From the NCBI GenBank assembly GCA_964023275.1, contig OZ029916.1:31115087-31179086 (forward strand): DNA of 64,000 nt. The letters run 5' to 3'. Of the stretch, positions 42,713 through 54,929 are shown piece after piece; the stretch's first letter is position 1; every line of letters begins with the position of its first letter. Origin of the DNA: Norana najaformis (taxonomy: Eukaryota; Annelida; Clitellata; Crassiclitellata; Hormogastridae). The notes below the pieces were generated by a model, which was given only the letters and a program-made list of their open reading frames with translations, had not been told where the DNA came from and did no database searches. The position numbers and the translations under genes are program-made.

Positions 42713-43506
42713 GCTTAACCAGAACTTAATTAAAATGTGGCTTTAACCAGAACTAAGCTTAACCAGAACTTAATTATATTGTCGGTTTAACCAGAACTAA
42801 GTTTAACCAGAACTTAATTATATTGTCGGTTTAACCAGAACTAAGTTTAACCAGAACTTAATTATATTGTCGGTTTAACCAGAACTAAGCTTAACCAGAA
42901 CTTAATTATATTGTCGGTTTAACCAGAACTAACATTAACCAGAACTTAATTATATTGTGTCGGTTTAGCCAGAACTAACCTTAACCAAAATTTAATTATA
43001 TTGTGGGTTTAACCAGAACTAAGCTTAACCAGAACTTAATTGTACTGTGGGTTTAACCAGAACTAAGTTTAACCAGAACTTAATTGTACTGTGGGTTTAA
43101 CCAGAACTAAGCTTAACCAGAACTTAATTATATTGTCGGTTTAACCAGAACTAACATTAACCAGAACTTAATTGTACTGTGGGTTTAACCAGAACTAACC
43201 TTAACCAAAATTTAATTATATTGTGGGTTTAACCAGAACTAAGCTTAACCAGAACTTAATTGTACTGTGGGTTTAACCAGAACTAAGTTTAACCAGAACT
43301 TAATTGTACTGTGGGTTTAACCAGAACTAAGCAAATCCAGAACTTAATTATATTGTCGGTTTAACCAGAACTAACCTTAACCAGAATTTAATTATATTGG
43401 GGGTTTAACCAGAACTAAGCTTAACCTGTACTTAATTATATTGTCGGTTTAACCAGAACTAAGCTTAACCCGAACTTCATTGTGGTGTGAGCTTAACCCA
43501 ATTTTA
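42713..43506. repeat. 44-bp tandem array (TTAACCAGAACT type)
   Basis: About 18 units of 44-46 bp. Each contains two half-units starting TTAACCAGAACT; one half ends TAAGCT and the other TAATTATATTGTCGG or TAATTGTACTGTGGG. The variants are intermixed, and it is AT-rich. Confidence 0.9.
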
Positions 43507-43784
43507 ACCCGAGGTTGCCCTGTACATGTAAGCACTACTCCTCTTACTCTCTGTAGCTTGAAACTAGTGATCCTCACGAGGTAGGATAACATAACCTGAC
43601 GTAATATTCTACTCTGTGCCCTCATAAAAGTATTGCAGCAATGGCAATAAGCCCAGAGGAACAGCAGGAACTGTTAACACAGGAACCAGGCAGAAACACA
43701 TAAGCTTATGCAAGACTATAGGCTTCTGCTTCTAATTAAAATAAGTTCATTTACATTTGTCTCTTAATTAACATAATAACGATT

Positions 43785-43970
43785 GGCCTGTTAGCAACAA
43801 CAATTACATGAATAATAATAGTTATAATAATAATAATAACAACAACAACAAATAGTGATGATGATGATGATGATAAATAGCAACAACAAATAGTAATAAT
43901 AATAACAACAACGGCGATGATGACGACGACGACAATGATGATATAATGAATTATAATAATAATCTCTTGG
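43785..43970. repeat. TAA/GAT/CAA trinucleotide block
   Basis: Mixed AATAAT, GATGAT and CAACAA runs. The I/V-rich minus-strand frame over it is not a membrane protein. Confidence 0.85.
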
Positions 43971-44904
43971 CTAAAATCAAACACAGCGTTAAGAGAAATC
44001 CAAGAACAGGACATATTCTGTTCTAATCTTTCGCCAGATGCACTCGGGAGTCGAAATGTGGACGCTGAGGCCGAAAGCGCGAACACGGGGCGAGTAAATA
44101 TGCATTTGGGGGTTTCAGAAGAGGCCTACACGAATTTTTTTTAAAAACTACTAAAGTGTGCTTAGCTTCAACAAAAGGTCAAAACAATTAGACTTCATCT
44201 CGTGTCTTTCCACTTCAAAATGAATGTAATCTTACCAATTAGCAGAAAGATCAATCAAGCAGTCGGGCGAATTCGGAAATCCCAAGGTTGGGCTATCATT
44301 CGCAACTCGACCTCATCTTTTTCACAGTACCTACGCAGCTTAAAAGACAAGCCGATCTGAGAAAATTATTCGCTAGACTGGTTTATCTACGACTGCCTTA
44401 TCCAGCCACACTTGTCTAACTGCAGACGCAGCAAATCTCTCAACTGTCCTTTCAGACCTAACACTCCGCTCCGTCACACTGCGAAGGCTGCAACTATACT
44501 AATTGACCGAAGAAATCGCCTCTTGCCATATACACATATATGTGTATTATATATATATTCAGGCCGAAGTCTGCTGTTGTCAGATTAGCGCTTTGTCAGC
44601 GTTCTAGGCTCCATAGGCATGCCCAGACAAGATCAGCGGAAAAATTTCTAGGTCGGGTCAGTCGCGCGGTGCGGCTGCGTGATTGGCAAAAAATAGGTCG
44701 GTTCAGATGCTGTGCGCCGAGTCGAGAGACCAATGATTTACACTCCAATGACCGATCAGGCCTATAGCGCGGCCTGCAGTGCATAAGAAATAGCACCGTT
44801 AACAGGCCTAAATTGGTCTCCGTGAATTGGGATAATTTTAAACTATGTGAGCAAGTTAATTTAGTTGACGAAATTACGAATATATTGCGTTCACATAACG
44901 GACA

Positions 44905-45050
44905 CATGTCTGACTTTTGGATCTTGACCTGGAACCGAACCCTTTTTGCCCATCGATTTTGTTTTGACTGAGCGCCTGTGAATAAGCTGACGTGGCTTTC
45001 GTTGGGCGCTGTAGAAATCTCGGGATTACGATTACGATTACATGTATGTA
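44905..45050 (+). repeat. SINE with GATTAC hexamer tail, copy 3 (inverted)
   Basis: 'tctgacttttggatcttgacc', 'gactgagcgcctgtgaataa', then GGCGCTGTAGAAATCTCGGG and (GATTAC)n. Confidence 0.75.
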
Positions 45051-45599
45051 CGTATGTAGGTACGATGTGGATATACTGCCAAATTATAGCTAATCAAATC
45101 CCATACAGTCATGCTCATTTGGTCCACTGCGAGTCAGCCCTGTACCACCAGATACGGGCCCAATATTAGCCCCACAACTGTGATTGTCAGGAGTTGCTTT
45201 TAAAAAATTATCGGACTGCTAACGTGTTTTGCGGCTAAGGACAATTAAAAGACTAGACTTGTTTTAAAGATAAAGTCTTGTAGTCGTATCTGTAAACACG
45301 AAAAACCTCCTGTAATAGTGAAGGTTGCATGATGTCTCATTGTTTCTTGCAGAGGTTTTTCGTCCAAGGCGCTTCTTTAAGCTAAGCGCAGGGCCCCAGC
45401 TTATGCCACAGCACTGCGTCAAGTCAGATGGTTTGTCCCGCGAAACCTACGCACGAATAATATGATCCGGTTTCCTGGAGACAATAAACGAGAGGAAACA
45501 ATTGGAATGTGAGAGAAAATGGGAATGTGGCGTAATGTATGGATCGGAATAAGATTTCTTGAAGAGGTGGGATTTTAGTCATGAATGGAAAATCTGAAG

Positions 45600-45793
45600 A
45601 GTGATTATTATTATTATTTATGCATTTATTAGGCGCCACTATCTAATGACTTAGTATCAATCGATGGCGCCGAGCAATTGTGAGTGAAAGACTTGCTCAA
45701 GGCCCTACACAGTAACCGTCTCGGAGGAGGCTCGAACCAGTACTCTCCGCGTCACAAGCCGAGCGCTCTGTCCAATACGCTACCGTACCCCGG
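45600..45793 (-). repeat. tRNA-Lys-like SINE, copy 2
   Basis: Same body as 1240-1470 ('cttgctcaaggccctacacag') with ATT-rich tail at 45605-45620. Box B is degraded (GAGGCTCGAACC in plus-strand sense). Confidence 0.65.
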
Positions 45794-45982
45794 TTTGATA
45801 AAGGGGCTTGAGAGAAATGATGCACGGCAAACGACAAGAGGCATAGAGTAATGGAAAACTAGGTCAGCAGTCCTTTCATTTCATTTTAATCTTGACTCGA
45901 AACTTTTGATGTGCTTACCCACCATTACTGTCTTAGCGCACCGACCTGGAAGTTTACATGACTTTTTTGGTTTGATTTTTAT

Positions 45983-46378
45983 CATAGGTGCAAAAACGTA
46001 TAGTTTTGAATTGAAACTTATGTTTTTTAGGTTTTAGGTTTTGCTGTTTCCACTAGGCGATATAAACAGAACTGTGACCAAAGCTATCAAACTAGACCTA
46101 CTCTAAGATCTCTGCTATGGTCAGGGATAGAATATTCAACTCTGAGTTCAATACTGCCGTGCGGATGATCTATCTAAATATCACAATTGCTGCGATGTTA
46201 ATTACTTACAGTTTATTTTCAACAACAAAATAGGACAATAGAAACAAAAATTAGCTTTTCGTTTTCTTTTCAACCAGACCACAATTATAAACCTAGAAAC
46301 CTAATATGGAACTTTATTAGATTTTAGGTTTTTTTAAACCTAGATACCTAAACCTAAAACCTACTTCTTGCACCCTTG
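45983..46378. mobile_element. Small TIR element (MITE-like)
   Basis: Imperfect terminal inverted repeats: CATAGGTGCAAAAACG at the left, and CAAGGGTGCAAGAAG as the reverse complement of the right end. Inside both ends, multiple TAGGTTTTAGGT / ACCTAAACCTAAAACC motifs face each other. About 395 bp, no coding capacity. The ends suggest a hAT relationship, but target duplications are not convincing. Confidence 0.5.
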
Positions 46379-46839
46379 ATCTTATGTGCCATCGGTTGAT
46401 GCCATATACATTATGCAGACGCTATAGAAGTTACTTTTGACTGCCAATAATTTAAAACCAGTCTGCTTTTTCTGGCTTGGTCAATTAATCGTCGATGCAC
46501 AAACTTCATATTTTGCATTGAATCTTTACTTTCTGACGCCTACAACTTAAAGGAATTATAGCGTCACCCTGTGACTGATGTAATTTTCTGCAAGTGTGGA
46601 ATATAAAAACAAATAACCTGTTTGATAGCTGACTTTTGTTATATATGAATTTTGCTTAGTTAATTTATAAGTAATTAAATTAAATTGTCGTTACATTTTA
46701 AAACCTAAAAAAATGTGATAGTGTGCAGGCAACTGCTAGATAACGCTAGTAGTGAATTGGCGTAGTTTTAGCCCTGCGGCCTCATCGCTGTGGAATCATT
46801 GAATTTATATTTATTCTGTGTTAAGCAAATTACAATAAC

Positions 46840-46938
46840 GGCCGGCCATTTTGGTGTTTGTGGCTCGATTTGTGGCAGTGGGAGATATCCGAATTCTCTG
46901 TGTAGTCGACGTTTGAGTTTCTCCGAGCGGCTTTAGAG
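46840..46938 (+). promoter_or_regulatory. Probable core promoter and 5' UTR of the 14-3-3 gene
   Basis: GC-richer than its surroundings. It holds CGGCCGGCCATTTTGG, whose GCCATTTT core resembles a YY1 initiator site, about 90 bp before the start codon. There is no TATA box, as is usual for broadly expressed genes. The exact transcription start is unknown. Confidence 0.4.
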
Positions 46939-47002
46939 ATGGCAGACCGAGATGACAATGTCTACAAAGCCAAACTGTCGGAACAGGCAGAACGATACGA
47001 TG
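46939..47002 (+). CDS. YWHAE: 14-3-3 epsilon exon 1
   Basis: Residues 1-21 plus one base. ATG in context TTTAGAGATGG. Ends GAT G before donor GTAGGT. Confidence 0.95.
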
Positions 47003-50000
47003 GTAGGTTCTGATGTTAAGCGGATTTAGTCAGTCTTGCCAATCATGTTCAGACGTGGTCGTTGTCGCGTCACCCTACACAAAATCTGTCGCCATTGTAG
47101 ATTTTAAAACAGCGCTTAAAATTTGTAGGCTATAATATATGTTGTTTAATATTGTTTTTAGTAGAGGTGCAAAGAGCGTTTAAAATAGGGATGAAATGGA
47201 CCGAAGAGTGGAGGCAGTCAGCTATCGTTTATTGAGGGAATTGAACCTGAACGTGCTTGCTGGCGTCAATACTTTTGATAGTTGTTGACCACACTGCTTA
47301 GAAGCCTCTGTGTGCACTGAATGTTGAACTGCAGCCGGGTATATAGGAACTCGGAAGTAATATGATTATAATGAAGTTCGTTGCTCGCCGCGGCTATCTT
47401 TGCTGAATATCTCGATGGCCATACACATCGGCTTTTCTCTAGCTTCCAGGGATCAACCTGGTGCATCATGTGACTTGGACCATTACAGATGAGTTGTCAG
47501 GTTTCATTGTTGTGGTCATGGGAAATCCAAAAATCCAGTCAACACTTGCCACACTGTTAAGGTCTGTGAAACCAGTAAGGTTACCCCATCTAGACTTCCA
47601 TTGCATATTAACACTAGATGGACGTCAGCTGTCAGTTTAGGCTGTTAGTGAAATTTGATGGCATGCTGTTCACTCCAGTACTGGAATTAAAGTAAAAGCT
47701 GTCATAACTTTTCCACAATTTTGGAGGGGAACATAAATGCAAACTTTCAACTCTGACCCCCCATCTTTAGACTTACAAGGACTTATATCTAAAAGGATTG
47801 TAAGAGTCATTTTTGACTGCTAACATAATACTATGTTGATGCATTTTTCATGTTTTCTGATGTTTTCAACTTTAGTGCTTGTGAAATAGCTATTGATTTT
47901 TGCACTAATTTTCTAGTTTTTATAATTTCTACTTTGGTAAGCATGATTGCATTGATGTCACCTGATCGAACCTTATACTCCGGAACCCTGGATTGACGTT
48001 TGCTAGGCGTTATTTTATCAATTCTAAATATTTGCACCCAGCATTTTGCAGATGGGCTTCCACTGAACATTACTGATACTGAAAATTTTTGTAAAATCTT
48101 TCAGTTGGATTAGTTCGGGGTCAGATACCCCGACTATGACAAATTATTTAAGGTTATCTATAGATAGCTATATGCGGCATGGTGATTTATCGGTAACGCG
48201 TTTGATCAATAAGCATGCGGTTGTGGGTTCGACTCTGTGTAACAACCCTGGGCAAGTTGTTTGCACACACTGTGCCTCTGTCATCAGGCAGTACAATTTG
48301 GTACTGACAAGCTGGGAAGTAAATGGTAAGTCCTGCGATGCACTCTGGCCCCATGTCCAGGACCTTGGGATTTGTCCATTGCCAGCTCAAGGACCTAGGA
48401 AAGAAGATGAGTACCTTCCCGACATCTCACTTGTGAAACATGGGATACACTTTACTGTGGATAGATAGCTATAGTCATTATCCAGTTTGGACAATAATCA
48501 GTTCAAAATTATCTAGACACTTTTCACTAATGCAATACATACTGCAAATATGTGTGTCAGTATACTAATTCAAGTCCTGTACCTGCTGATAAACACCACC
48601 TAAAAATTTTGATGATCAGATCAAAGGATAATTTAAAATTTTACACAAACTATCTGTGGGAACTGATTTTGGAAGAGGTGTCTTGCACATCATCTGGGAT
48701 TTCACAATTTCTGAAACAGTAAACATCAGATAAGTCATACATAATACAATAACTGCAAAAATACTTGTAGTATCACAGAATACAAATATTGAGGGAAGCT
48801 TCTGTAGTATTTTGCAGTATCTTGACATTCAAAGGGTAAGAAGATTCCAAAGGCTGCCAGAAATATTTTAACTTTCGTTTCATAGTTGATTATCTAGACA
48901 ATGTGGTGCCTTTTAAGTATGTGATGAAAGAACTGTCTATGCTAGCAAACATTACCTTCGCTATCAAGTTTAGTGGTATTGCAACTTAAGTTTTTCTCCT
49001 TCTGTTTATGTAGAAATGGTGGATTTCATGAAACGAGTTGCATCAATGGACGAAGAGCTGACAGTGGAAGAGCGAAACTTGATCTCGGTGGCATACAAGA
49101 ATGTCATTGGAGCACGACGGGCATCCTGGCGAATCCTCAGTAGTCTTGAATCAAAGGAGGAGAGCAAGGGCGACAGCCATGTTGAACTGACCCGGCAGTA
49201 CAAGGGTCAGGTGAGTACATTGACGAGTCTTGTTGCTCATTAACGGATTGTTAATGAATCATCGGCTGTTATACATGGCACTGATTGTTGTGCACAGTGG
49301 GCGATTGATTGACCATTGTACTGTAATGGTTTGAGTGCTATTTCTAGTCTCCCAGTGATCATCTGATCACTGTGTGAATCAGTGCTTCAGACAATTTTTC
49401 GGCACCACTGATTGATGCTTCATTTATTAGGTAGTTGGACTTCATAAATACAGAAGTAGTAATTTGAATTCTGTGTGTATGGTATGGGATGCGTGTTTCT
49501 CTGGTGCCCACTCTTTCTTGGGTATCACTTTACCGTGAAGAAACTGGACATTTTGGCTAAAGAGATCTCTGTGTGTTGGCACTTCTGATTTTTCCCATAA
49601 AAACTCTGTGTGAGAGACATGATGCTTAGATACTTATTGACTTGCCATTTTTATGCGTATGGACATGTTGTGTCATTTAAGCAGGCAAACTTTTCAATGA
49701 CAGTGAAGCAGGCTGTGGCCTTCAGTCAGTGTGGCCTACAATGATTGTTAATATTACACTGGAAACTTGTTATAACCTGCTTCATTATAACGCAGATTCT
49801 GAATAATTACAGTCGTGATATGGATCCTAACCTTAATTCTTGTATAGAAACTAAACACGTTACAAAAATGACCTTATTGTAACGAGGTTCTTGATATGGC
49901 TTCCTAAAGCAGCATTATAATATAATGGCCTGTGTATGACAGGAAGCACTGGTCAATGCAACTAAGCACTAACTAAGGACTTGGTGAAGGTCCTTTCACT

Positions 50001-53000
50001 TTGACCATCTCTGGAAAGGAGACCCAAACTCACTGTCCACATTACTAAGCAAGTTGTTAGCTAATTTGTTGCCAACTGAGTAACATTAATCAGCTAACTT
50101 GGTGTCTGGACAACAAATGACAACAAATGTACTCTTGTATGTAGGTATGTATCAAGACGCTTAACACAGCACCTCTTAGTACTTCGCAATGGCAGTTTTT
50201 TATATGTTGTAACAATGCTCTGGCTTATTATTATGGCATCTGTAGTTTTCAGAAATTATTATTTGAATTTAATCCAACTGCAGAAAGTGAGATAATGTAA
50301 TTGCCAATGATTAATAGGTTGGCCTTTTTGCTGCTTTGTGACATGGTGACCGGTTGGTTAGGAAGTGCTATCAACAGTATGTGTTCAAGCCTCCCTTGAC
50401 AAATCCTTCATGGCTTAAAACAGTTGATTTTGTCATTAAGTCATTAGATTGTGATGTTGCATAAATTTGGGTATGATGCAGTGTGTCTGGGGTTTGAATT
50501 CTGTAGCCTGTTGTGAAACTGATGGCTTGCTTTCCAGGCATGCAACTCATAAAGAAGGATTGTTGGGTTTCTCTTGCTGTTTTGACTGTCAGTGGGCATC
50601 TGGAGGTCCAAATAGCCACACGAAGGAGGACACCCGGGCCGTGAATCGTATAATCAAAACCTGGCCAAAGAAGCATAGTGATTATTTTACGCAGATTGCA
50701 GTACTAGTCCAGGGCTCACAGTTGAATGACGTGCAGTTAGTTGTCTTTGGTCTGTGAAGCCATGGAGTGTGGGGTATCAGGTTGCAGTTGACAGTTGCCA
50801 ATCAGTGAAGCATATAGTATAACAAATTTCTTTAGTCTTTAGGAGTCAATAGAAATTTTTGCATTGCTGTATTATACAGGAATCTGTTCAACTGGATCAG
50901 AATGGTAGCATAAGTAATAACTTAATATTCCCTCTTGTTGCAAAAACTGTCATGTTATGACAACGTGGCATTGTTGGGTCTCATTCTACAAGGAAATTAA
51001 ATTTGGGATCTAGGTATCTAAATGTGTTTGATCAGAATTTGACTTATAGTGATGTGTTTTACATGGAGTCTCTGCTGTACTTTTGTTAAAGGTTGTTGTC
51101 ATATAACTAGGAGCAGTTTGATGGATTATGGACTTTTTGTTCAGGTGGAGAAGGAGTTGCGAGACATTTGCCATGATGTTCTGGATGTCCTTGAGAAGCA
51201 TCTCATTCCATCGGCTGGATCTGGCGAATCAAAGGTCTTCTATTACAAAATGTAGGTTTCGTAAAGTTGTTATGTAAATTCTTAGCATTTATATAGTGTT
51301 CATCAAGATACCTACTCATTATATCCTGTTTTGTGCATCTGCTTACAAGTGTGAAATAGTTTTTAGGTGCCAAATTTTAGGTAGTGGTAGATTTACTTTC
51401 ACATACTCAAAAGAATAGGCTTTTAGCCCATGCTGAGGTTAAAATGGATTACCAGTTTCGGTAGTGTAGGCAGTAATTTCTAGCATAGGCTAGCTGAAGT
51501 AGACTATTGTTGCATAGCTGATACTTGCAGAGCAGTCTGTTGCAGTTTAACCCTTTGCTTTGTTTAACCCTATGCTGGGGTTAAAGAGAACTACCAAAGT
51601 TGATAGCAAAGGCCTGTGTAATATCTAACATAGGCCGGCATAGTTGTTAGGTGCAGAGCATGTAACAGCCTGTTGCAGTTACGTTTCAGTACCTGTGTTT
51701 AACCCTCTAGTTGCTAGAAATGTCGATTAACAATGATTTCTTCTGAGTGTAGGCCGTCGGAAACGAAGGCTTCGACTAGTAATGCTTTCATTCCGACTGC
51801 TGCCTACTGTTCTTTGTGTAATTGATTCCTGATGCACTGTGCAACAGATGTCCCAACAGGCGTGTCCCTGTCAAGGAAACGCTCGAATTTGCATAAATAT
51901 TGCATTGACAAATAGCTCTGTGTTGCTTTGAATTATTGCGTCTCATGTTAAGTGGATGTAATTTTGTGTGAGCACTGATGTGACTTTATTATTAGATTAT
52001 ATTTTTGCTTCTGTTGATAAGGTAAGAGGATGTAGACTTGAAGGGTTTGTGGAGCAGTTCAACAGGTTGTATCAAGGTTGTTCTTTGTCTCGTAAGATCC
52101 AATGCAATATGAAGACTGAACGCTAACTGATGATAAAATATTCCATTGTCTGCTTGAAAGGCTTTTTTTGAGCTATTATGCCTCTGTTGACCATGAGTTA
52201 TGTCTTTGTGAGGTTCTTAAAAGGTACTATATAAATGTTTAGAAACATGCATATATACATACTTACTTGCATTCATGTGTGTTTTGTGTATCTTTTCTTT
52301 GTGTCTCTCTTGTCTGCGCTTTCTTCCAGTGATGGTATGTTGTGCGACTGGTCTGTTGGATTAGCATTTGCCTTGTAATGTGCTGTTTGGGTTTGAGTGC
52401 TAGGACCCTGAGCAAGTACCTAGGCCCATTTATTTAGCAACTGTGGCTTTGTATTATATAGTGGTGCTATGTATAAATATAGTAACAATCATAAATCTGA
52501 CTAAACTCCAAATGAGTAACTGAAAACGGATTGTTTAGACATGAACATATTTGTTTTAAGTGCTGCTGTTGGAAGCTTATCAAAATTATATTCATTTTTT
52601 ATGAATTGGATAATTTTTGTTAATGACAAACACAGAATCAGCCTTTAATATTTGTTTTGTGAAGCCTAAGCCAACATGTGTGAAAGATCAGAACCATGTG
52701 ACTGGAATGCGTGCAGATCTGAATTTCAGTTTTGCAAACTCTGCCTCCCTTGTGACAAAATAAAAAATGATTTATGTATATTGTTACATATGGTGTATAG
52801 GATAGGAACAAATAGGTTGAGCTGTACATTGTATGCCTTCTGTTCATTTTGCCCTGAAAAGCCAACCTTATAAAAGGTCTTATGTTTAAGTTTGCCACAG
52901 ACTGGGTTTTGGTTTTGGTCTTGCATGACCAGGTTTTTTCTTCCAAGTCTCTGGTAGTTGTGTTTGAGTCATCCTGCGTGGATGACTTGTTTGGTTCTTC

Positions 53001-54570
53001 TGAGCCATTTTGCAGTCTTTGTTGTTTATGAGACATTTTTCGTTATTGTCTGTTGATGGACTTTATGTTTTTCTTATTGAGAGGTTATTTGCTGGTTTTA
53101 TTGTCACCTGAGGTTGGTGTCTTGTTTGTGTGTTAGTCATGTTAAATAACTTATGAAATAAAACATTTTAACGTTAAGCTAATATGTTATTCCATATCCC
53201 TAGACAACCTGTAACATTATACGTATTTATCAGCGTCTGAGAGGTTCTTAAAAGGCACTGTATTGTAACTAGATGCATACATATGTGTTCTTTGCCCTAC
53301 TGAATTATTAGCTAAGGTGCTATAAGTCTAATGGTTAGTCTGCTGGAGGTTTGAATCCCATCAGGATGAAAAGGTATTTCAAGATCTGTGTACCACTAGT
53401 GCTCTGCAACAATTTTCACTTTAAACTGAAGGTTGAATGTCACAGTAGATCAAACACTGGAGGAAAGAACTGGCTACCCATCTTTTGTTTTCTTAACTTT
53501 GGCTAAGAATAGGAGGTTGCTAACGATTTGTGACAGCAGAGGCCTGTCTTGGTTTGGCAGCGAGGACTGATCTTATATGAAACATTCATTCTGATGAGGA
53601 AGCCTTTGCTGTGTTTGATTGAAACAGGAAAGGTGACTACCACAGATACTTGGCCGAATTCGCAACAGGCAGCGACCGCAAGGAAGCAGCTGAAAACAGC
53701 CTTGTGGCCTACAAGGCGGCCAGTGACATCGCCACAACTGAACTTGCTACCACCCACCCGATCCGGCTCGGCCTTGCACTGAACTTCTCCGTGTTTTACT
53801 ATGAGATCCTGAACTCCCCTGAAAGAGCATGCCAGCTGGCTAAGACTGCTTTTGATGATGCAATCGCCGAACTGGACACGCTGAGCGAAGAGAGCTACAA
53901 AGATTCGACTCTGATAATGCAACTTTTAAGAGACAACCTGACCTTGTGGACCTCCGACATGGGTGGTAAGTGACTGTGGAGCAGAGGTTATTCAGTGTTT
54001 GTCAAGGCTGGAGTGTAATCGTTCTTTATACACTGTCTTTCGGTATATTATGATCATCTGATTTCTACTTATTCACTTTTGTAAATAAAAATCCAAACCC
54101 AGTAAGTTTTATTTTCAAGATTGGTTACAGATTTAACAGAAAGAGAGTGACAGGTATGAAATTTAGGGCAGAAGGGAAGCTGGATTGAAAGAAGAAAATT
54201 ATTTGAAAATATTTGCTGAATATACCAGAGATAATAATTTCAATTTAAGTATTGTGATAATTTTTTCCAAATGCAGACACTTCATATTTGTGAAAGAAGA
54301 AGCAACAAAAAGACAAAGACTAAAGATTGTTTTTTTACATGTTTCATGGATAAAAATGTTGAGGAGTCTCCCAAAGTTAACTCCCCTTTTAACCTAAATT
54401 CTTGCCTATTCTTCAAATTATATATGCTGAATGTTATTCAGATTTTCATCAGTGCGTTATAGTAAACACAAGAACATCGCCAAGTGCACACAGTAATGCT
54501 TGTTTCAGGTGATGAAGAGAACAAGGATGGTAAAGTCGAAGATGTCGAAGGCGATGCTGGGCAGCCGTAG
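46939..54570 (+). CDS. YWHAE: 14-3-3 protein epsilon
   Basis: Complete gene: exons 46939-47002, 49014-49210, 51145-51251, 53628-53965, 54509-54570 (768 nt, 255 residues, the usual epsilon length). 14-3-3 proteins are cytosolic dimers that bind phosphoserine/phosphothreonine motifs and regulate kinases, RAF/insulin signalling, cell cycle and apoptosis. Seen: N-terminal dimer helices ([14 protein letters not shown]), signature [16 protein letters not shown] with the binding residues K50 and R57, R129 and Y130 in YHRYL, and signature [20 protein letters not shown]. All introns are GT-AG with phases 1, 0, 2, 1. Epsilon rather than zeta/gamma because of the YDEM junction, the [19 protein letters not shown] segment and the acidic tail [16 protein letters not shown]. 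Divergent sites are concentrated at residues 66-97 and the C-terminus. It is intact and certainly functional in appearance. Confidence 0.98.
48136..48440 (+). repeat. tRNA-derived SINE in 14-3-3 intron 1
   Basis: Head GCATGGTGATTTATCGGTAACGC (in two blocks) with box B GTGGGTTCGACTC. The body has 'aacaaccctgggcaag'. The 110-codon frame over it is not a gene. Confidence 0.65.
49014..49210 (+). CDS. YWHAE: 14-3-3 epsilon exon 2
   Basis: Residues 22-87. Acceptor TCTGTTTATGTAG, donor GTGAGT, phase 0 at its end. Carries the first 14-3-3 signature and the basic phosphopeptide contacts K50, R57. Confidence 0.97.
51145..51251 (+). CDS. YWHAE: 14-3-3 epsilon exon 3
   Basis: Residues 88-122 plus two bases. 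Acceptor TTTTTGTTCAG. The donor AT|GTAGGT would read as Met-stop if unspliced. Confidence 0.97.
51400..51710. repeat. About 145-bp imperfect tandem duplication in 14-3-3 intron 3
   Basis: Two diverged copies with the order 'cc(c)atgctg.ggttaaa', 'actacca', 'tctaacatagg(c)', 'gcagagca', 'ctgttgcagtt'. Confidence 0.65.
52240..53300. other. Intron 3 segment with repeat remnants
   Basis: Two 'gaggttcttaaaagg(t/c)actat' ends (52212 and 53242) mark old SINE copies. A degenerate tRNA-like patch lies at 52360-52430. Frames at 52638-53036 on both strands are cysteine- or threonine-containing but lack motifs and splice sites. Confidence 0.45.
53305..53535 (+). repeat. SINE family S1 copy in 14-3-3 intron 3
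   Basis: 'aagtctaatggttagtctgc', box B GGTTTGAATCCC, and 'aggaggttgctaacg' at the end. It ends about 90 bp before exon 4. Confidence 0.7.
53628..53965 (+). CDS. YWHAE: 14-3-3 epsilon exon 4
   Basis: Residues 123-235. Acceptor TTGATTGAAACAG, donor GTAAGT. Holds most of the ligand groove and the second signature; nearly invariant across animals. Confidence 0.98.
54509..54570 (+). CDS. YWHAE: 14-3-3 epsilon exon 5
   Basis: Residues 236-255, the acidic C-terminal tail ending AGQP, then TAG followed directly by another TAG. Acceptor GCTTGTTTCAG. Confidence 0.93.
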
Positions 54571-54902
54571 TAGCGACATGAGTGGTCGTGATGGTCTGCC
54601 ATCGACAGCCTCTGTGTTGTATCTTGTCTAAGTTTATCTGTTCGATATATTCCGATTTCCATTTAGGTTTAGAGATAAGAATTATGATAGATTCCTAACT
54701 GTCACCGAGACTCCTTATTTGCAGCCTTTCTGGTTCTTCTCAGATGTTCGTTGATGTCAAATTACATAGGCAAGCGTTGTATTTTTGTTGGCTGAAGTGG
54801 AGCTGAACTACCAGTGACCTCTTTGCAGTTTGGCTTTTATCGGTGATCAATACTCCTTCAAGTTGCGATGCTCTACTGTTACGTTTCTAAGAAATCCAAG
54901 AA

Positions 54903-54908
54903 AATAAA
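54903..54908 (+). terminator. Poly(A) signal of the 14-3-3 gene
   Basis: First canonical AATAAA after the stop codon, giving a 3' UTR of about 350 nt. Longer forms using later non-canonical signals are possible. Confidence 0.6.
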
Positions 54909-54929
54909 TCTGAAATAATTTCAACAGGT

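Noticed and set aside
43751..44086. Hydrophobic I/V-rich frame resembling membrane exons of the cluster
   Set aside because: The hydrophobic part is encoded by TAA/GAT trinucleotide repeats, with no acceptor in phase.
48136..48468. 110-codon plus-strand frame in intron 1 of the 14-3-3 gene
   Set aside because: It overlaps a tRNA-derived SINE head and body and has no splice boundaries.
52638..53036. 132-codon frame antisense to 14-3-3 intron 3
   Set aside because: No recognisable domain or splice sites, and overlapping frames on the other strand are equally open. Probably old repeat sequence.
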